NCBI GenBank assembly: GCA_020852255.1
Contig: JADZBD010000009.1
Coordinates: 62,001 to 126,000 of the forward strand
DNA: 64,000 nucleotides
Direction of reading: 5' to 3'
Source: Bacteroidia bacterium
GTDB lineage: Bacteria; Bacteroidota; Bacteroidia; JADZBD01
Position 1 is the stretch's first letter. Every line of letters begins with the position of its first letter. This document shows, piece after piece, positions 1 through 8,391 of this stretch. The position numbers were made by a program, and so were the translations under genes. The notes beneath the pieces were generated by a model that saw only the letters and a program-made list of their open reading frames with translations, was not told the origin of the DNA and made no database searches.

Positions 1-2491
1 CTCCGTTACACGCATCAGACACAATAAAGCTATTTCTGGAATAACCGGTCATCATATTGACGGTTACCGAAACCGGTGAAATCTGGTTGGAAGTAACCGG
101 AACCAGCGCTGTAATAGTAGTGGCAGTGGATGAAAGAACGGTTGCTTTTTCCACCCCGAAATACACCTCATTACTCGTAGGTGTGGCACTGAAGTTTGTT
201 CCTGTGAGTGTAACCACCGTTCCAACAGGACCATTCACCGGAGAAATGCCGGTGATTGTTGGAACAGGTGCTGTGGTCGTCTGCACGTCGCCTGTTAAAT
301 AGGTTGCAGTGAGGTAATTGTTATTTGTTCCGTTGTACTCAAACACCGAAATATTATACCATGTACCCGGGGCAAGGTTTGTGATATTAACGGAGTTGCC
401 TGATCCGTTGTAAACAACATAATAAGATGCAACCGAACTGCCGCTTTGAAAGGAGGAATTCCCAGTGTAGCCGATAAAGTCGATCGGTTCGTCCATTCCG
501 CTTCCCGAATAAACCCACCCTGAGGCAGAAAGAAACCCGGATGCAGCGGTGCTGACCGAATTGGTAAGAACGCCATTCAGAGCAGTACCCACGCTGGAAG
601 AATTACGGCAGGTAGTGGTGGCCGTATATCCGTCATCCAGATGCCAGAGTCCAGCCAGGTATGCATACGCCGTATTGAGTGAAATTTTCTGATACGACCG
701 TAAGGTGCTTGCGCTAAGTGCCGTGCTCCAAATCCGTACTTCATCAATGATTCCCTGGAAGTAATTACCCTGCGGCGTTGTGCCGGTAGACGCTTCGCAT
801 CCAATGAACAGGTTATTTGTATATGTATATGTAATAGTATAATACGCACCCGCATCATTCATTCCACGCTGAGCACCATCAACATACAGTTTGGTGTAAC
901 GACCATCGAAGGTAAACGCAAAATGATGGCTTCCTGCAGAAAGCATAGAGATGTCAGCAGCAACAACTACTAAACCGTTCGATGTAGTGACATAGGCATA
1001 CACATACGTTGATGAAAAATATAAGGTATATCCGCCATTCTCCAGTGTGCTTACCGCACCCCATCCAGCAGCTGGATTCGACCAATTGATTCTGGCCACA
1101 TGACATTCTACAGACAGCTGCCCGGTAGGGCGGGTGCTGGCATGATAGGGTATGCTCACATAATCATTTGTTCCATCAAAATAAACTGCAGTGCGGTGAC
1201 GGACAGGTTTGGCAAGAACAACACGACTCGATCCGGTTCCGTTGATCCATGATGCGTTAATTGAATTTGTGGACGGTGTCAGGACTAATCCGCTACCGAT
1301 ATTTGGAAGTGTGCCTACAGTAGTGGCATTGCCGGTGAGGGAGCTGCTGGTCAGGTAATTCGTTGTATTATTAAAATTTCCCGCTCCCCCGTTAAATTCC
1401 CATACCGTTACTGCGTAAGTAGTATTAGGAGTAAGACCTGAAATACGTACGGCATTTCCTGAGCCATTATAAACAACATAGGTGCCGGTAGAAACCGTTT
1501 GCCCGCTACCATAGGTAGTACTCGCTGTGTAGATTGTCCGGTCGGTTGGCGCATCCGTGTTGGTTGTTCCCGCTTTGATCGTGACCAGTGAGTAGGTACC
1601 ACCGCCACTGGTGGGCTTTTCCCAGTTTACAGTGAATGCGCTCTCAGCGTAATCATTGATATACATGAAGCTGGAAATACTGGTGGGTTGCTGGGCCATG
1701 GTTGTAAAATTTCCATAGGCGGAACCGTAATAATTATTTGCCCCATTGAGCCCATTATACGTTGTAACAAAGAAGGTATAATCTGTGGAATAATTCATAC
1801 ACGAAGCGGTTACGCTGGTACCCGCAAGTTCCTTCACAACGTAAGGATACGGACTGGTGGTACCCAGGGAACTTCCCGAACCAAAGCAGGAGCTAGAGGA
1901 GTAATCATTTCCATCCACCGGAAAACCGGTGTACGAAGTAGATTGACGCAATGCACCCAGATGATAGGTTCCGTTCCCTGCTGTCCAGGAAAGTGTGGTG
2001 CCGGAGGCATCGTAACCGCTCACGGTAACACCAGCGGGACCAAGTGTTGGGGAGGTAGCAAGGGTATAATGCGGGCCATACTCGTACGTGGATGTGAGGT
2101 AGTACTCGAAGCCAAGCCAATCATCATTATATTCATAGATATAAACGGAATAGTATGTAGCGGAAGTTAAGCCTAAAACAGTAACGCCGGTTCCTGTCCC
2201 ATCATAAACAACATAATTCGAATTACCCAGATTACTTCCTGACCCGAAGGTTGTACTTGCACCATAGTTATTTCCGTTCGCTGGGAAGGAAGTGAGGTTT
2301 GCAGCCGGCTTTACCACTACCAAACAATACTCTCCATTACCACGTGTCCAGGTAAAAGAAAGAGAATTCAGACCGATAGACGTGAAGGTTAGGTTGCTGG
2401 CCGCAAGGGTGGGGGCCTGTGATTTCATCCGTGTGGAGCCCACCAACACGATAGCCAGAAACAATGCAGAACGGAGATAAAATTTTGTCAT
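1..2491 (-). CDS. Partial secreted surface protein: FN3-like modules, LamG domain, IPT/TIG domain
   Basis: The frame is open from ATG at 2491 to the left edge (830 complete codons, no stop), so the C-terminus is missing. A hydrophobic signal peptide covers about residues 1-24. Four related fibronectin-like modules follow. Each has a variable GSGS turn and, in three of them, a YVVYNG-type strand (YVVYDGTG, YVVYNGSGNAV, YVVYNGSGNSV). A LamG/concanavalin-like domain (FDGTNDYV, later IDEVRIW and GLWHLDDG) occupies about residues 431-666. An IPT/TIG-like domain (ITGISPVNGPVGT) begins near residue 741. Such proteins in Bacteroidota are usually surface adhesins or T9SS cargo, and the missing end probably carries a sorting domain (inference). 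The actual ligand is unknown. A weak TATCTTAG box lies 21 nt before the start. Confidence 0.85.
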   Translation of the reverse strand, partial: MTKFYLRSALFLAIVLVGSTRMKSQAPTLAASNLTFTSIGLNSLSFTWTRGNGEYCLVVVKPAANLTSFPANGNNYGASTTFGSGSNLGNSNYVVYDGTGTGVTVLGLTSATYYSVYIYEYNDDWLGFEYYLTSTYEYGPHYTLATSPTLGPAGVTVSGYDASGTTLSWTAGNGTYHLGALRQSTSYTGFPVDGNDYSSSSCFGSGSSLGTTSPYPYVVKELAGTSVTASCMNYSTDYTFFVTTYNGLNGANNYYGSAYGNFTTMAQQPTSISSFMYINDYAESAFTVNWEKPTSGGGTYSLVTIKAGTTNTDAPTDRTIYTASTTYGSGQTVSTGTYVVYNGSGNAVRISGLTPNTTYAVTVWEFNGGAGNFNNTTNYLTSSSLTGNATTVGTLPNIGSGLVLTPSTNSINASWINGTGSSRVVLAKPVRHRTAVYFDGTNDYVSIPYHASTRPTGQLSVECHVARINWSNPAAGWGAVSTLENGGYTLYFSSTYVYAYVTTSNGLVVVAADISMLSAGSHHFAFTFDGRYTKLYVDGAQRGMNDAGAYYTITYTYTNNLFIGCEASTGTTPQGNYFQGIIDEVRIWSTALSASTLRSYQKISLNTAYAYLAGLWHLDDGYTATTTCRNSSSVGTALNGVLTNSVSTAASGFLSASGWVYSGSGMDEPIDFIGYTGNSSFQSGSSVASYYVVYNGSGNSVNITNLAPGTWYNISVFEYNGTNNNYLTATYLTGDVQTTTAPVPTITGISPVNGPVGTVVTLTGTNFSATPTSNEVYFGVEKATVLSSTATTITALVPVTSNQISPVSVTVNMMTGYSRNSFIVSDACNG

Positions 2492-2746
2492 TTTGATCAA
2501 TTTAGAGGTCTAAGATAGCGCAATTTTCATTAGAAAATTAACCCTCGCGCTACCTCATATTAAGCTGAATATGAAACCATTATACAAGTTTCTTTGGGAT
2601 CTCTCTCCCGGTCCCAGAGTGGGCATTACTTCTGAAATACACATCCGGGGTCTTCTTTATTATTTATCCTCCCTAAAGCCCTGTGGTCATTTTACACAAG
2701 GTATCTATCTGAATTACAAGTATTTGATTGCAATAGCAATTCAAAT

Positions 2747-4306
2747 TCATTTAATTCCGTTCATTAACTCCGACATTGAAATATTCTCTGATTTGCTCTG
2801 AACAAACTCATGACAATCAAAAAAAGCGAAGGCAGGACGAAATGATTGCGGTCCGGTGGTTAGCTGCGCATGCGCGGTCTGAAAAATTGCGCGTCGTGCG
2901 GAATTACTTTTTGACGAGGCAGATTGATTAAGAATCTCAAGGAACCACCGTTCATAGTCAGAGGCCGCTGAATGCGAAGAGAGGAGTGCAGACAGTGGCT
3001 TCCTTTCCCTTTTTACCACATCCCAGTGCCCCAGTTCGTGATGAGCGATGAGTCGAAGGAATTGAATATAAAGATGAAATTCAGGATGCGAATTCTTTCC
3101 ATCCTTTGGGAACATGTTGATTACCCGCATCGCTTCGCGAAAGGAGCCTGCGGTAATGAGATAGGAAGCGAGGTAAAAAATAAGATTGATCACCTGATAA
3201 TGTAACGTGGCACTCCCCTGCTCCATCAGCGACAGTGCCCTTTTTATGATATCATCCTTCAGCAGCGATTGATACAGATCCCGGAATTTTTCAAACTCTC
3301 TCAGGGCATACCATCCGGCCATTCTCACTTCCGACAGAATCATCCGGTACCGGAGGTAGCGGTATTCTGACCTCCTGATGGCGTCGTTGGATTCTACAAG
3401 CCCTTCCAGATCCGCTGCGAGGCTCTCGAAATCCGGCTTATTTCCAAGATTGGACGCAATGGAGATCTGCTCCGTCAGATTTCCCAGATAGCGCTCAAGA
3501 TGTTCATCCACCTGATGGGGCTCTGCGCAAAACAATCTTCTGCGGCTGTCCGATGCAACATACGCTTTCTGCGGTTCGCCGGTGAGTGAAAACCAAACCG
3601 ATCGGATCCACCAAAGAAGTGCCATTTGTTCAAAGGAGACCTCTGTCCTCTGTACATCGCTCCATTCACGGACAAATCCTTCCCATTGCTTTAACCATGC
3701 TTTATCAAATCGGGCACTATGGCTTCCCTTCTTCCTCATCTGAAAGTAGAACGCAATCCGGGCTGGATGAATCTTATATCCTTTGTCCAGCTTTTCCATA
3801 ATCTTCCCGCATTCGGCAACCTTATCGGTCAGGTTCTGAAATGATGTCAGGTCGGGTCTAACAAAAGATGGGAAATTAAGAAGCACTTCCCGCGTGATTT
3901 CAAGCTGGAGTTCCGGCAAATCATATTCCTTCGCCAACGCCAGGGCCTTTTCCAGCAAGTGATATGCCTTTTCGTTGAATCCCCTCTCTGCCAGCAATTC
4001 ATAATGCCTGTATAGCTTAGAAATACGTGATCGGACAGTTCGCCCGGAATGATATCCGGCCAGGGCATCCATCAATTCAGAAAAAAGATAGTTCTTATAG
4101 AATGCGAACCGGTTGACGGGAATAACCGGCAGTACCTTTTTTTTAGCCAGATCTTCGCGGTATTCACTCATCTTATCCACTACCTTAAAAAGCCGGAGGT
4201 ACGCGACATTCTTTCCGGACAGCGCTGTAGCCCTTCGTACGAAATAAGCCTTCTCACTTTGGGTGAGAGACCGTATCAGTCTGAAAAGATCGTCTGTTGG
4301 TTTCAT
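2747..4306 (-). CDS. Uncharacterised helical protein (519 aa)
   Basis: A 519-residue protein without signal peptide or membrane segment, so probably cytoplasmic. It opens with LFRLIRSLTQSEKAYFVRRA, a start I associate with a lineage-restricted Bacteroidota family of unknown function. The rest is predicted almost entirely alpha-helical with TPR-like spacing (for example the stretch around YHLLEKALALAKEYDLPELQ, residues about 115-135). No catalytic motif is visible. It follows the PKD/SprB protein on the same strand. The ATG directly abuts the T-run of that gene's terminator, leaving no room for an independent promoter in the gap, so it may depend on readthrough. Function cannot be assigned. 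Confidence 0.8.
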   Translation of the reverse strand: MKPTDDLFRLIRSLTQSEKAYFVRRATALSGKNVAYLRLFKVVDKMSEYREDLAKKKVLPVIPVNRFAFYKNYLFSELMDALAGYHSGRTVRSRISKLYRHYELLAERGFNEKAYHLLEKALALAKEYDLPELQLEITREVLLNFPSFVRPDLTSFQNLTDKVAECGKIMEKLDKGYKIHPARIAFYFQMRKKGSHSARFDKAWLKQWEGFVREWSDVQRTEVSFEQMALLWWIRSVWFSLTGEPQKAYVASDSRRRLFCAEPHQVDEHLERYLGNLTEQISIASNLGNKPDFESLAADLEGLVESNDAIRRSEYRYLRYRMILSEVRMAGWYALREFEKFRDLYQSLLKDDIIKRALSLMEQGSATLHYQVINLIFYLASYLITAGSFREAMRVINMFPKDGKNSHPEFHLYIQFLRLIAHHELGHWDVVKRERKPLSALLSSHSAASDYERWFLEILNQSASSKSNSARRAIFQTAHAQLTTGPQSFRPAFAFFDCHEFVQSKSENISMSELMNGIK

Positions 4307-4332
4307 AAAAAAAGGGACGAACCGGTCGTCCC
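4307..4332 (-). terminator. Rho-independent terminator of the PKD/SprB gene
   Basis: On the minus strand a perfect 7-bp stem (GGGACGA/TCGTCCC, arms 4314-4320 and 4326-4332, 5-nt loop) is followed by seven T residues (4307-4313). The T-run ends at the ATG of the next minus-strand gene, so terminator and downstream start codon touch. Confidence 0.75.
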
Positions 4333-4353
4333 CTTCAACTCAGTCTAACATTC

Positions 4354-7300
4354 TCAGTGGATAATCAGCTTCTTAACTTCTACAGAATTCATTACCTGTA
4401 CCTTTACAAAATAGATCCCCGGAGAAAGCCAGCTTAAATCTACCTTTTTCACTTTTTCAACACTGAGGTTCCAGCTAAACTCCATGATCCTTGAACCAAC
4501 CGTACCGAATATTGTAATAGTTCCATCTCCGGAATTTAAACCACAATAAACAGAAAGATCGCCGGTGGAAGGATTCGGATAAAGAACCAATCCTCCGAGC
4601 GATGGACCTTCATTCATGCCGTATGTGGGATTATTAAACGTGTTCTTGATATTTGATTTGGTATTATTAATTGCTGCCATCACATAAGCACTCTGATCTA
4701 CCCGTACCTGAGGATTGCAGGCATTGATCACTGCATCCACGCGGTATGCGTAGGTACCTGCCGGAGGATTCACATCTGTATAGGAGGTCAGGTTGGAAGG
4801 AACGGTAGTCAGGTAAGACCAAATCTGAGTATTCGCGTTATATCGGAAAATGTCATAGGAAGAGAACTCTCTTCCCTCGTAATGATCCCAGATAAGATTA
4901 TATACGTTTCCGATCCCCTGGTTCACGTTCAGGTGTATCGTTTTGTGTTCATTACTCCATAAAGCTTCCTGATTGCAATCATTTACAGCAGCAATTTTAT
5001 ATCTCCATGAACGCACATCCGCATCAGAAACCGGATCAGTCCACAAACTCAGGCTGTCATAATCCACAAATCCTACGAGATAATATAATCCGCTTTGCGA
5101 ACTCTCTTTATAAATATTGTATCCGGAAATATCAGTGGCATTCATATCCTTCTCCCAAACCACCTGGTTCGTCCCGGTTAATGTATCCACCGTAACCATA
5201 CATAGAGACTGAGTAGCAGGGGCATCCTTCGTAATCTGATACATCCCGATTCCCTGACATCCGTTACTTCCGGTGACCACCACGCTATACATACCCAAGC
5301 CTACGTTCAGCAAGTCCTGGGTTGTAGCACCGTTGCTCCAGAGATAGGTGAATGGAGTGGTACCATTAAGTACGCGTATATATACGGAACTGAGATTATT
5401 CAAACATCCAGTGCCGGTAATTGAATCCAGGACAACATCCGGGCCGTTGGTTTCATTGATAATGGCCGCTGCCTGGTAAATGCACCCGTTATTGTCAACA
5501 ACTGTAACTGTATATATTCCTGAGGCAAGAAAATTCACCGAAGGAGTATTGGCGCTGGTAGACCAAACATAATTATAGGGGCCAGTTGAACCATTCACAT
5601 TCGCAATCGCAACACCGTTATTCATATTACAATCGGCATCGCTCGTAACAACTGTCACAATAACTTCCGGTGGCTGAGATACATCAATACTGCGGGCAGC
5701 CACACATCCGTTCACATCCGTAACAATTACTTCATGAGGACCTGCCACAAGATTATTCACATCCTGAGTATTAGCACCATTTGACCATTGATACGTGAAC
5801 GGCGCATTTCCACCAATCAGGTTAATGTCGATGGCGCCGTTTGATCCCCCAAAACATGTCACATCCAAAACTGTATTCACCAGAAGCGTGGGTGCCTGCA
5901 GGTCGCTGACCGTAGCTATTGCAAAATTTGAACAACCGTTCACATCCGTGATATTCACAACGTAGATCCCTGAAGAAAGGCTATCAGCAAGGAAGGTGGT
6001 ATTACCGTTGGACCATTCGTACAGGTAAGGACTCTGGCCTCCGTTTGCAATCGCGATGGCCGTTCCGTTGTTTTGTCCGCAACCGGAACTCACCGAATTG
6101 GTTGTAATGTCTATGTATGAAGGAGGAATAATAATGGACTCTTCAGTCTCATCTGAATACCCGCATCCATTGATCACTTTCATTTTTACCGTATATGTTC
6201 CGGCATTCTGGTACGCATGGGAAACAGGCACCAGCGTATTGTTTGTAACAAGAGTTCCGGAACCATCGCCAAAATCCCATATATAGGTTGATCCGCCGAC
6301 GGCATAAAAATCAACCGGTTTTCCCTGACATTTAGGAGTGGTATTGTCAAAGAAAAAATCCGATTCCGGCTGATGCGCATTAGTGATATTATAGTCCGTT
6401 GAATCGGTAAATGAAAGTCCACAGCTATTTGTGTATGTCATTTTTGCTGAATGCGTGCCGGTTGTTGTAAACACGTGCTTTGCATAGAGGTATGTAGTGT
6501 TGTTTACCCGGATTGATTGTGTTGCCGTGTAAGGAGTAACATTGTCAATCAGCCATGTTACAACGGATGAATCCCCGGCCGGTCCAAACACCAAAAGCAC
6601 TGTATCTCCGGGACAGGCATTGTTCTCCGGGACCACCATCATCCCATACTCATTTGGATTAGGCTGAATTCCTGAGGTGCTTACATAAATATTGAACGTT
6701 GCGGAAGCGGTTTGTCCGCAGCCGTTTGTGGCCGTTAGTGTAACCGTGTAAGTTCCCGGCAGGGCATACTGATGAGAGCCTTCTCGCGTATTTGAATAGT
6801 TTCCATCCCCAAAATCCCAGGAGTACATTTGCGGGTCATCGCCATTGCCAACTATATACATCAGCCCTTCACCCTGACAAACGGAGTCCATAATCCAGAT
6901 ATTTCCCGGAATAATAGCGGGCATACTCGTAACAATATTCAGCGTATCTGACGTAGTGATCGTTGACCCGCATGAATTAGCAACAGTAAGTGTCACCGTG
7001 TAAGTTCCCGGGTTAGAATAACTGTGAGAAGGAGTAGCGTTAGTAGAAGTAGTCTGGTCGCCAAAATCCCAGAAATACGTTGGGTAATGACGGTCCGCAA
7101 AAAAATCAATGCTTTGACCGACGCAAGATGGCGAAAAGTGAATGTTTATGTACGGAACCTGGGAAAACGTTGCGTTCGTAACGATCTTCACCGTATCGTA
7201 AAGAGTACGCGAGTCACCGCATCCATTCACTAAGGTGACCGAAACCGGATACATTCCCGGCAAAACATAAGTATGCTCATCATCGGTAGTACTGTAATTT

Positions 7301-7968
7301 CCATCTCCGAAATCAATATAGAATGAGGTAAATGTTTTGGTAATATAAAAATGCACAACATCCCCCGGGCAAGCGGAATCTTCCTCAACGCTGAAATAAT
7401 TGGTACTAAAAGGAATCGTATTGTTTCCAATATTCACCACTCCTATGCTGGTGTCAATGCCACAGTTGGAATTCACAATTGCCATTACATTAAAATTTCC
7501 CTGACTTTGATATGTATGCTCCGTAGACATATGTGAACCATACAACGTGTTGTCGCCATCGCCATAGTACCAATCAATATCATTGACCATCAAATTCCCG
7601 GTCTGTCCCAGCTGAAGGCTGGCCACATCTCCCAGGCATAAACTATCCGGGTCAATAGTCAGCAGTGGAAGGACCCCCTGAGAATTAATGTAAACCACTG
7701 CTGAACCCAGGTAGTTGCTGTTCATCCAGGCTTGCATGTTCACCCAATGTACTCCAGGTTGTGCGTACACGTGGGATGGGTTCTGAAGATTCGATGTAGG
7801 TGATCCGTCGCCGAAATCCCAATACCATTGATTTGCCCCGGGTCCGGAGTAAGAAAAATTCACTGAAAAGGGGTAACATCCCTGTGTGCTGCTCGCATTT
7901 ATACTTACTTGTGCCCGTACATGAGAAAGGATAAAAAGAAATGCAAAAATCAGAAGAGCTCTTTTCAT
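4354..7968 (-). CDS. T9SS cargo surface protein with PKD domains and SprB repeats
   Basis: A 1204-residue secreted protein. A signal peptide (about 1-19, ending VRA) is followed by about seven PKD-type domains marked by WDFGDG or similar (WYWDFGDGSP, YIDFGDGNY, YFWDFGDQ, YSWDFGDGNY, YIWDFGDGSG). Four SprB-type repeats lie at about residues 620-910 (each with W(S/T)xG/S and DxNGC-like signatures). Two fibronectin-like domains follow. A type A T9SS sorting domain closes the protein (about 1125-1204: LYPNPSTGDLSVY, then GIYFVKV and the final KKLIIH). SprB repeats are known from the gliding adhesin SprB and from many Bacteroidota surface proteins, so an adhesive or structural role at the cell surface is likely. 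The partner or ligand is unknown. It has its own terminator. Confidence 0.9.
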   Translation of the reverse strand: MKRALLIFAFLFILSHVRAQVSINASSTQGCYPFSVNFSYSGPGANQWYWDFGDGSPTSNLQNPSHVYAQPGVHWVNMQAWMNSNYLGSAVVYINSQGVLPLLTIDPDSLCLGDVASLQLGQTGNLMVNDIDWYYGDGDNTLYGSHMSTEHTYQSQGNFNVMAIVNSNCGIDTSIGVVNIGNNTIPFSTNYFSVEEDSACPGDVVHFYITKTFTSFYIDFGDGNYSTTDDEHTYVLPGMYPVSVTLVNGCGDSRTLYDTVKIVTNATFSQVPYINIHFSPSCVGQSIDFFADRHYPTYFWDFGDQTTSTNATPSHSYSNPGTYTVTLTVANSCGSTITTSDTLNIVTSMPAIIPGNIWIMDSVCQGEGLMYIVGNGDDPQMYSWDFGDGNYSNTREGSHQYALPGTYTVTLTATNGCGQTASATFNIYVSTSGIQPNPNEYGMMVVPENNACPGDTVLLVFGPAGDSSVVTWLIDNVTPYTATQSIRVNNTTYLYAKHVFTTTGTHSAKMTYTNSCGLSFTDSTDYNITNAHQPESDFFFDNTTPKCQGKPVDFYAVGGSTYIWDFGDGSGTLVTNNTLVPVSHAYQNAGTYTVKMKVINGCGYSDETEESIIIPPSYIDITTNSVSSGCGQNNGTAIAIANGGQSPYLYEWSNGNTTFLADSLSSGIYVVNITDVNGCSNFAIATVSDLQAPTLLVNTVLDVTCFGGSNGAIDINLIGGNAPFTYQWSNGANTQDVNNLVAGPHEVIVTDVNGCVAARSIDVSQPPEVIVTVVTSDADCNMNNGVAIANVNGSTGPYNYVWSTSANTPSVNFLASGIYTVTVVDNNGCIYQAAAIINETNGPDVVLDSITGTGCLNNLSSVYIRVLNGTTPFTYLWSNGATTQDLLNVGLGMYSVVVTGSNGCQGIGMYQITKDAPATQSLCMVTVDTLTGTNQVVWEKDMNATDISGYNIYKESSQSGLYYLVGFVDYDSLSLWTDPVSDADVRSWRYKIAAVNDCNQEALWSNEHKTIHLNVNQGIGNVYNLIWDHYEGREFSSYDIFRYNANTQIWSYLTTVPSNLTSYTDVNPPAGTYAYRVDAVINACNPQVRVDQSAYVMAAINNTKSNIKNTFNNPTYGMNEGPSLGGLVLYPNPSTGDLSVYCGLNSGDGTITIFGTVGSRIMEFSWNLSVEKVKKVDLSWLSPGIYFVKVQVMNSVEVKKLIIH

Positions 7969-7978
7969 AGATTACGTT

Positions 7979-8302
7979 TTATGCCTGACCCGTAGGTCCG
8001 CCGAAGTTCATAGGTATTGGACCGGAGAATTCCGCCTCACGGATCTGACCATGAGCGGATTCATACTTAGTAATATTGTCTTTCAGAGCACGCAGAAGGC
8101 GTTTGGCATGCTGCGGCGTAAGTAATATTCTGCTTTTTACTTTCGCCTTTGGTACGCCCGGCATCATTTTTATGAAATCAATAACGAACTCAGCCGGGCT
8201 ATGAGTGATAATAGCAAGGTTGGAATATGTTCCTTCCGCAACCTCCTCGGACAGCTCTATATTCAGCTGGTTGGCATTTTGGTTTTGATTTTGCTCTTCC
8301 AT
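7979..8302 (-). CDS. DUF3467 family protein
   Basis: A 107-residue protein. A glutamine/asparagine-rich N-terminus (about 1-13) precedes a DUF3467 domain with the typical AEGTYSNLAIITHSPAEFVI segment, the MMPG(V)PKAKVKSRI strand and LLTPQHAKRLLRAL helix. It has no signal peptide. The biochemical role of the family is unknown. It sits immediately downstream of rpoC in the same direction, a position I associate with the family in Bacteroidota. The rpoC terminator separates the two, and a TACCTTTA box 17 nt before the ATG suggests a promoter of its own. Confidence 0.9.
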   Translation of the reverse strand: MEEQNQNQNANQLNIELSEEVAEGTYSNLAIITHSPAEFVIDFIKMMPGVPKAKVKSRILLTPQHAKRLLRALKDNITKYESAHGQIREAEFSGPIPMNFGGPTGQA

Positions 8303-8343
8303 AGTAATAAGTGTGGAGTTAAAGGTATTACAATTCAGGTCAA

Positions 8344-8373
8344 TTAAAAAGCCCCGGAGATTACCCGGGGCTT
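8344..8373 (-). terminator. Terminator of the rpoBC operon
   Basis: A 9-bp GC-rich inverted repeat (AAGCCCCGG at 8349-8357, CCGGGGCTT at 8365-8373) with a 7-nt loop. Read on the minus strand it is followed by TTTTT. It lies 19-48 nt past the rpoC stop and closes the long tRNA-tuf-rpo operon. Confidence 0.9.
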
Positions 8374-8391
8374 TGACTATTCATTGAAAGG

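Noticed and set aside
1688-2170. 160-codon plus-strand frame inside the left surface-protein gene
   Set aside because: The minus-strand frame is a clear multidomain protein; the plus frame is a shadow.
2492-2746. Possible small gene in the 255-bp gap
   Set aside because: The only plus-strand frame (from 2571) ends inside the convergent gene and shows no family features or promoter.
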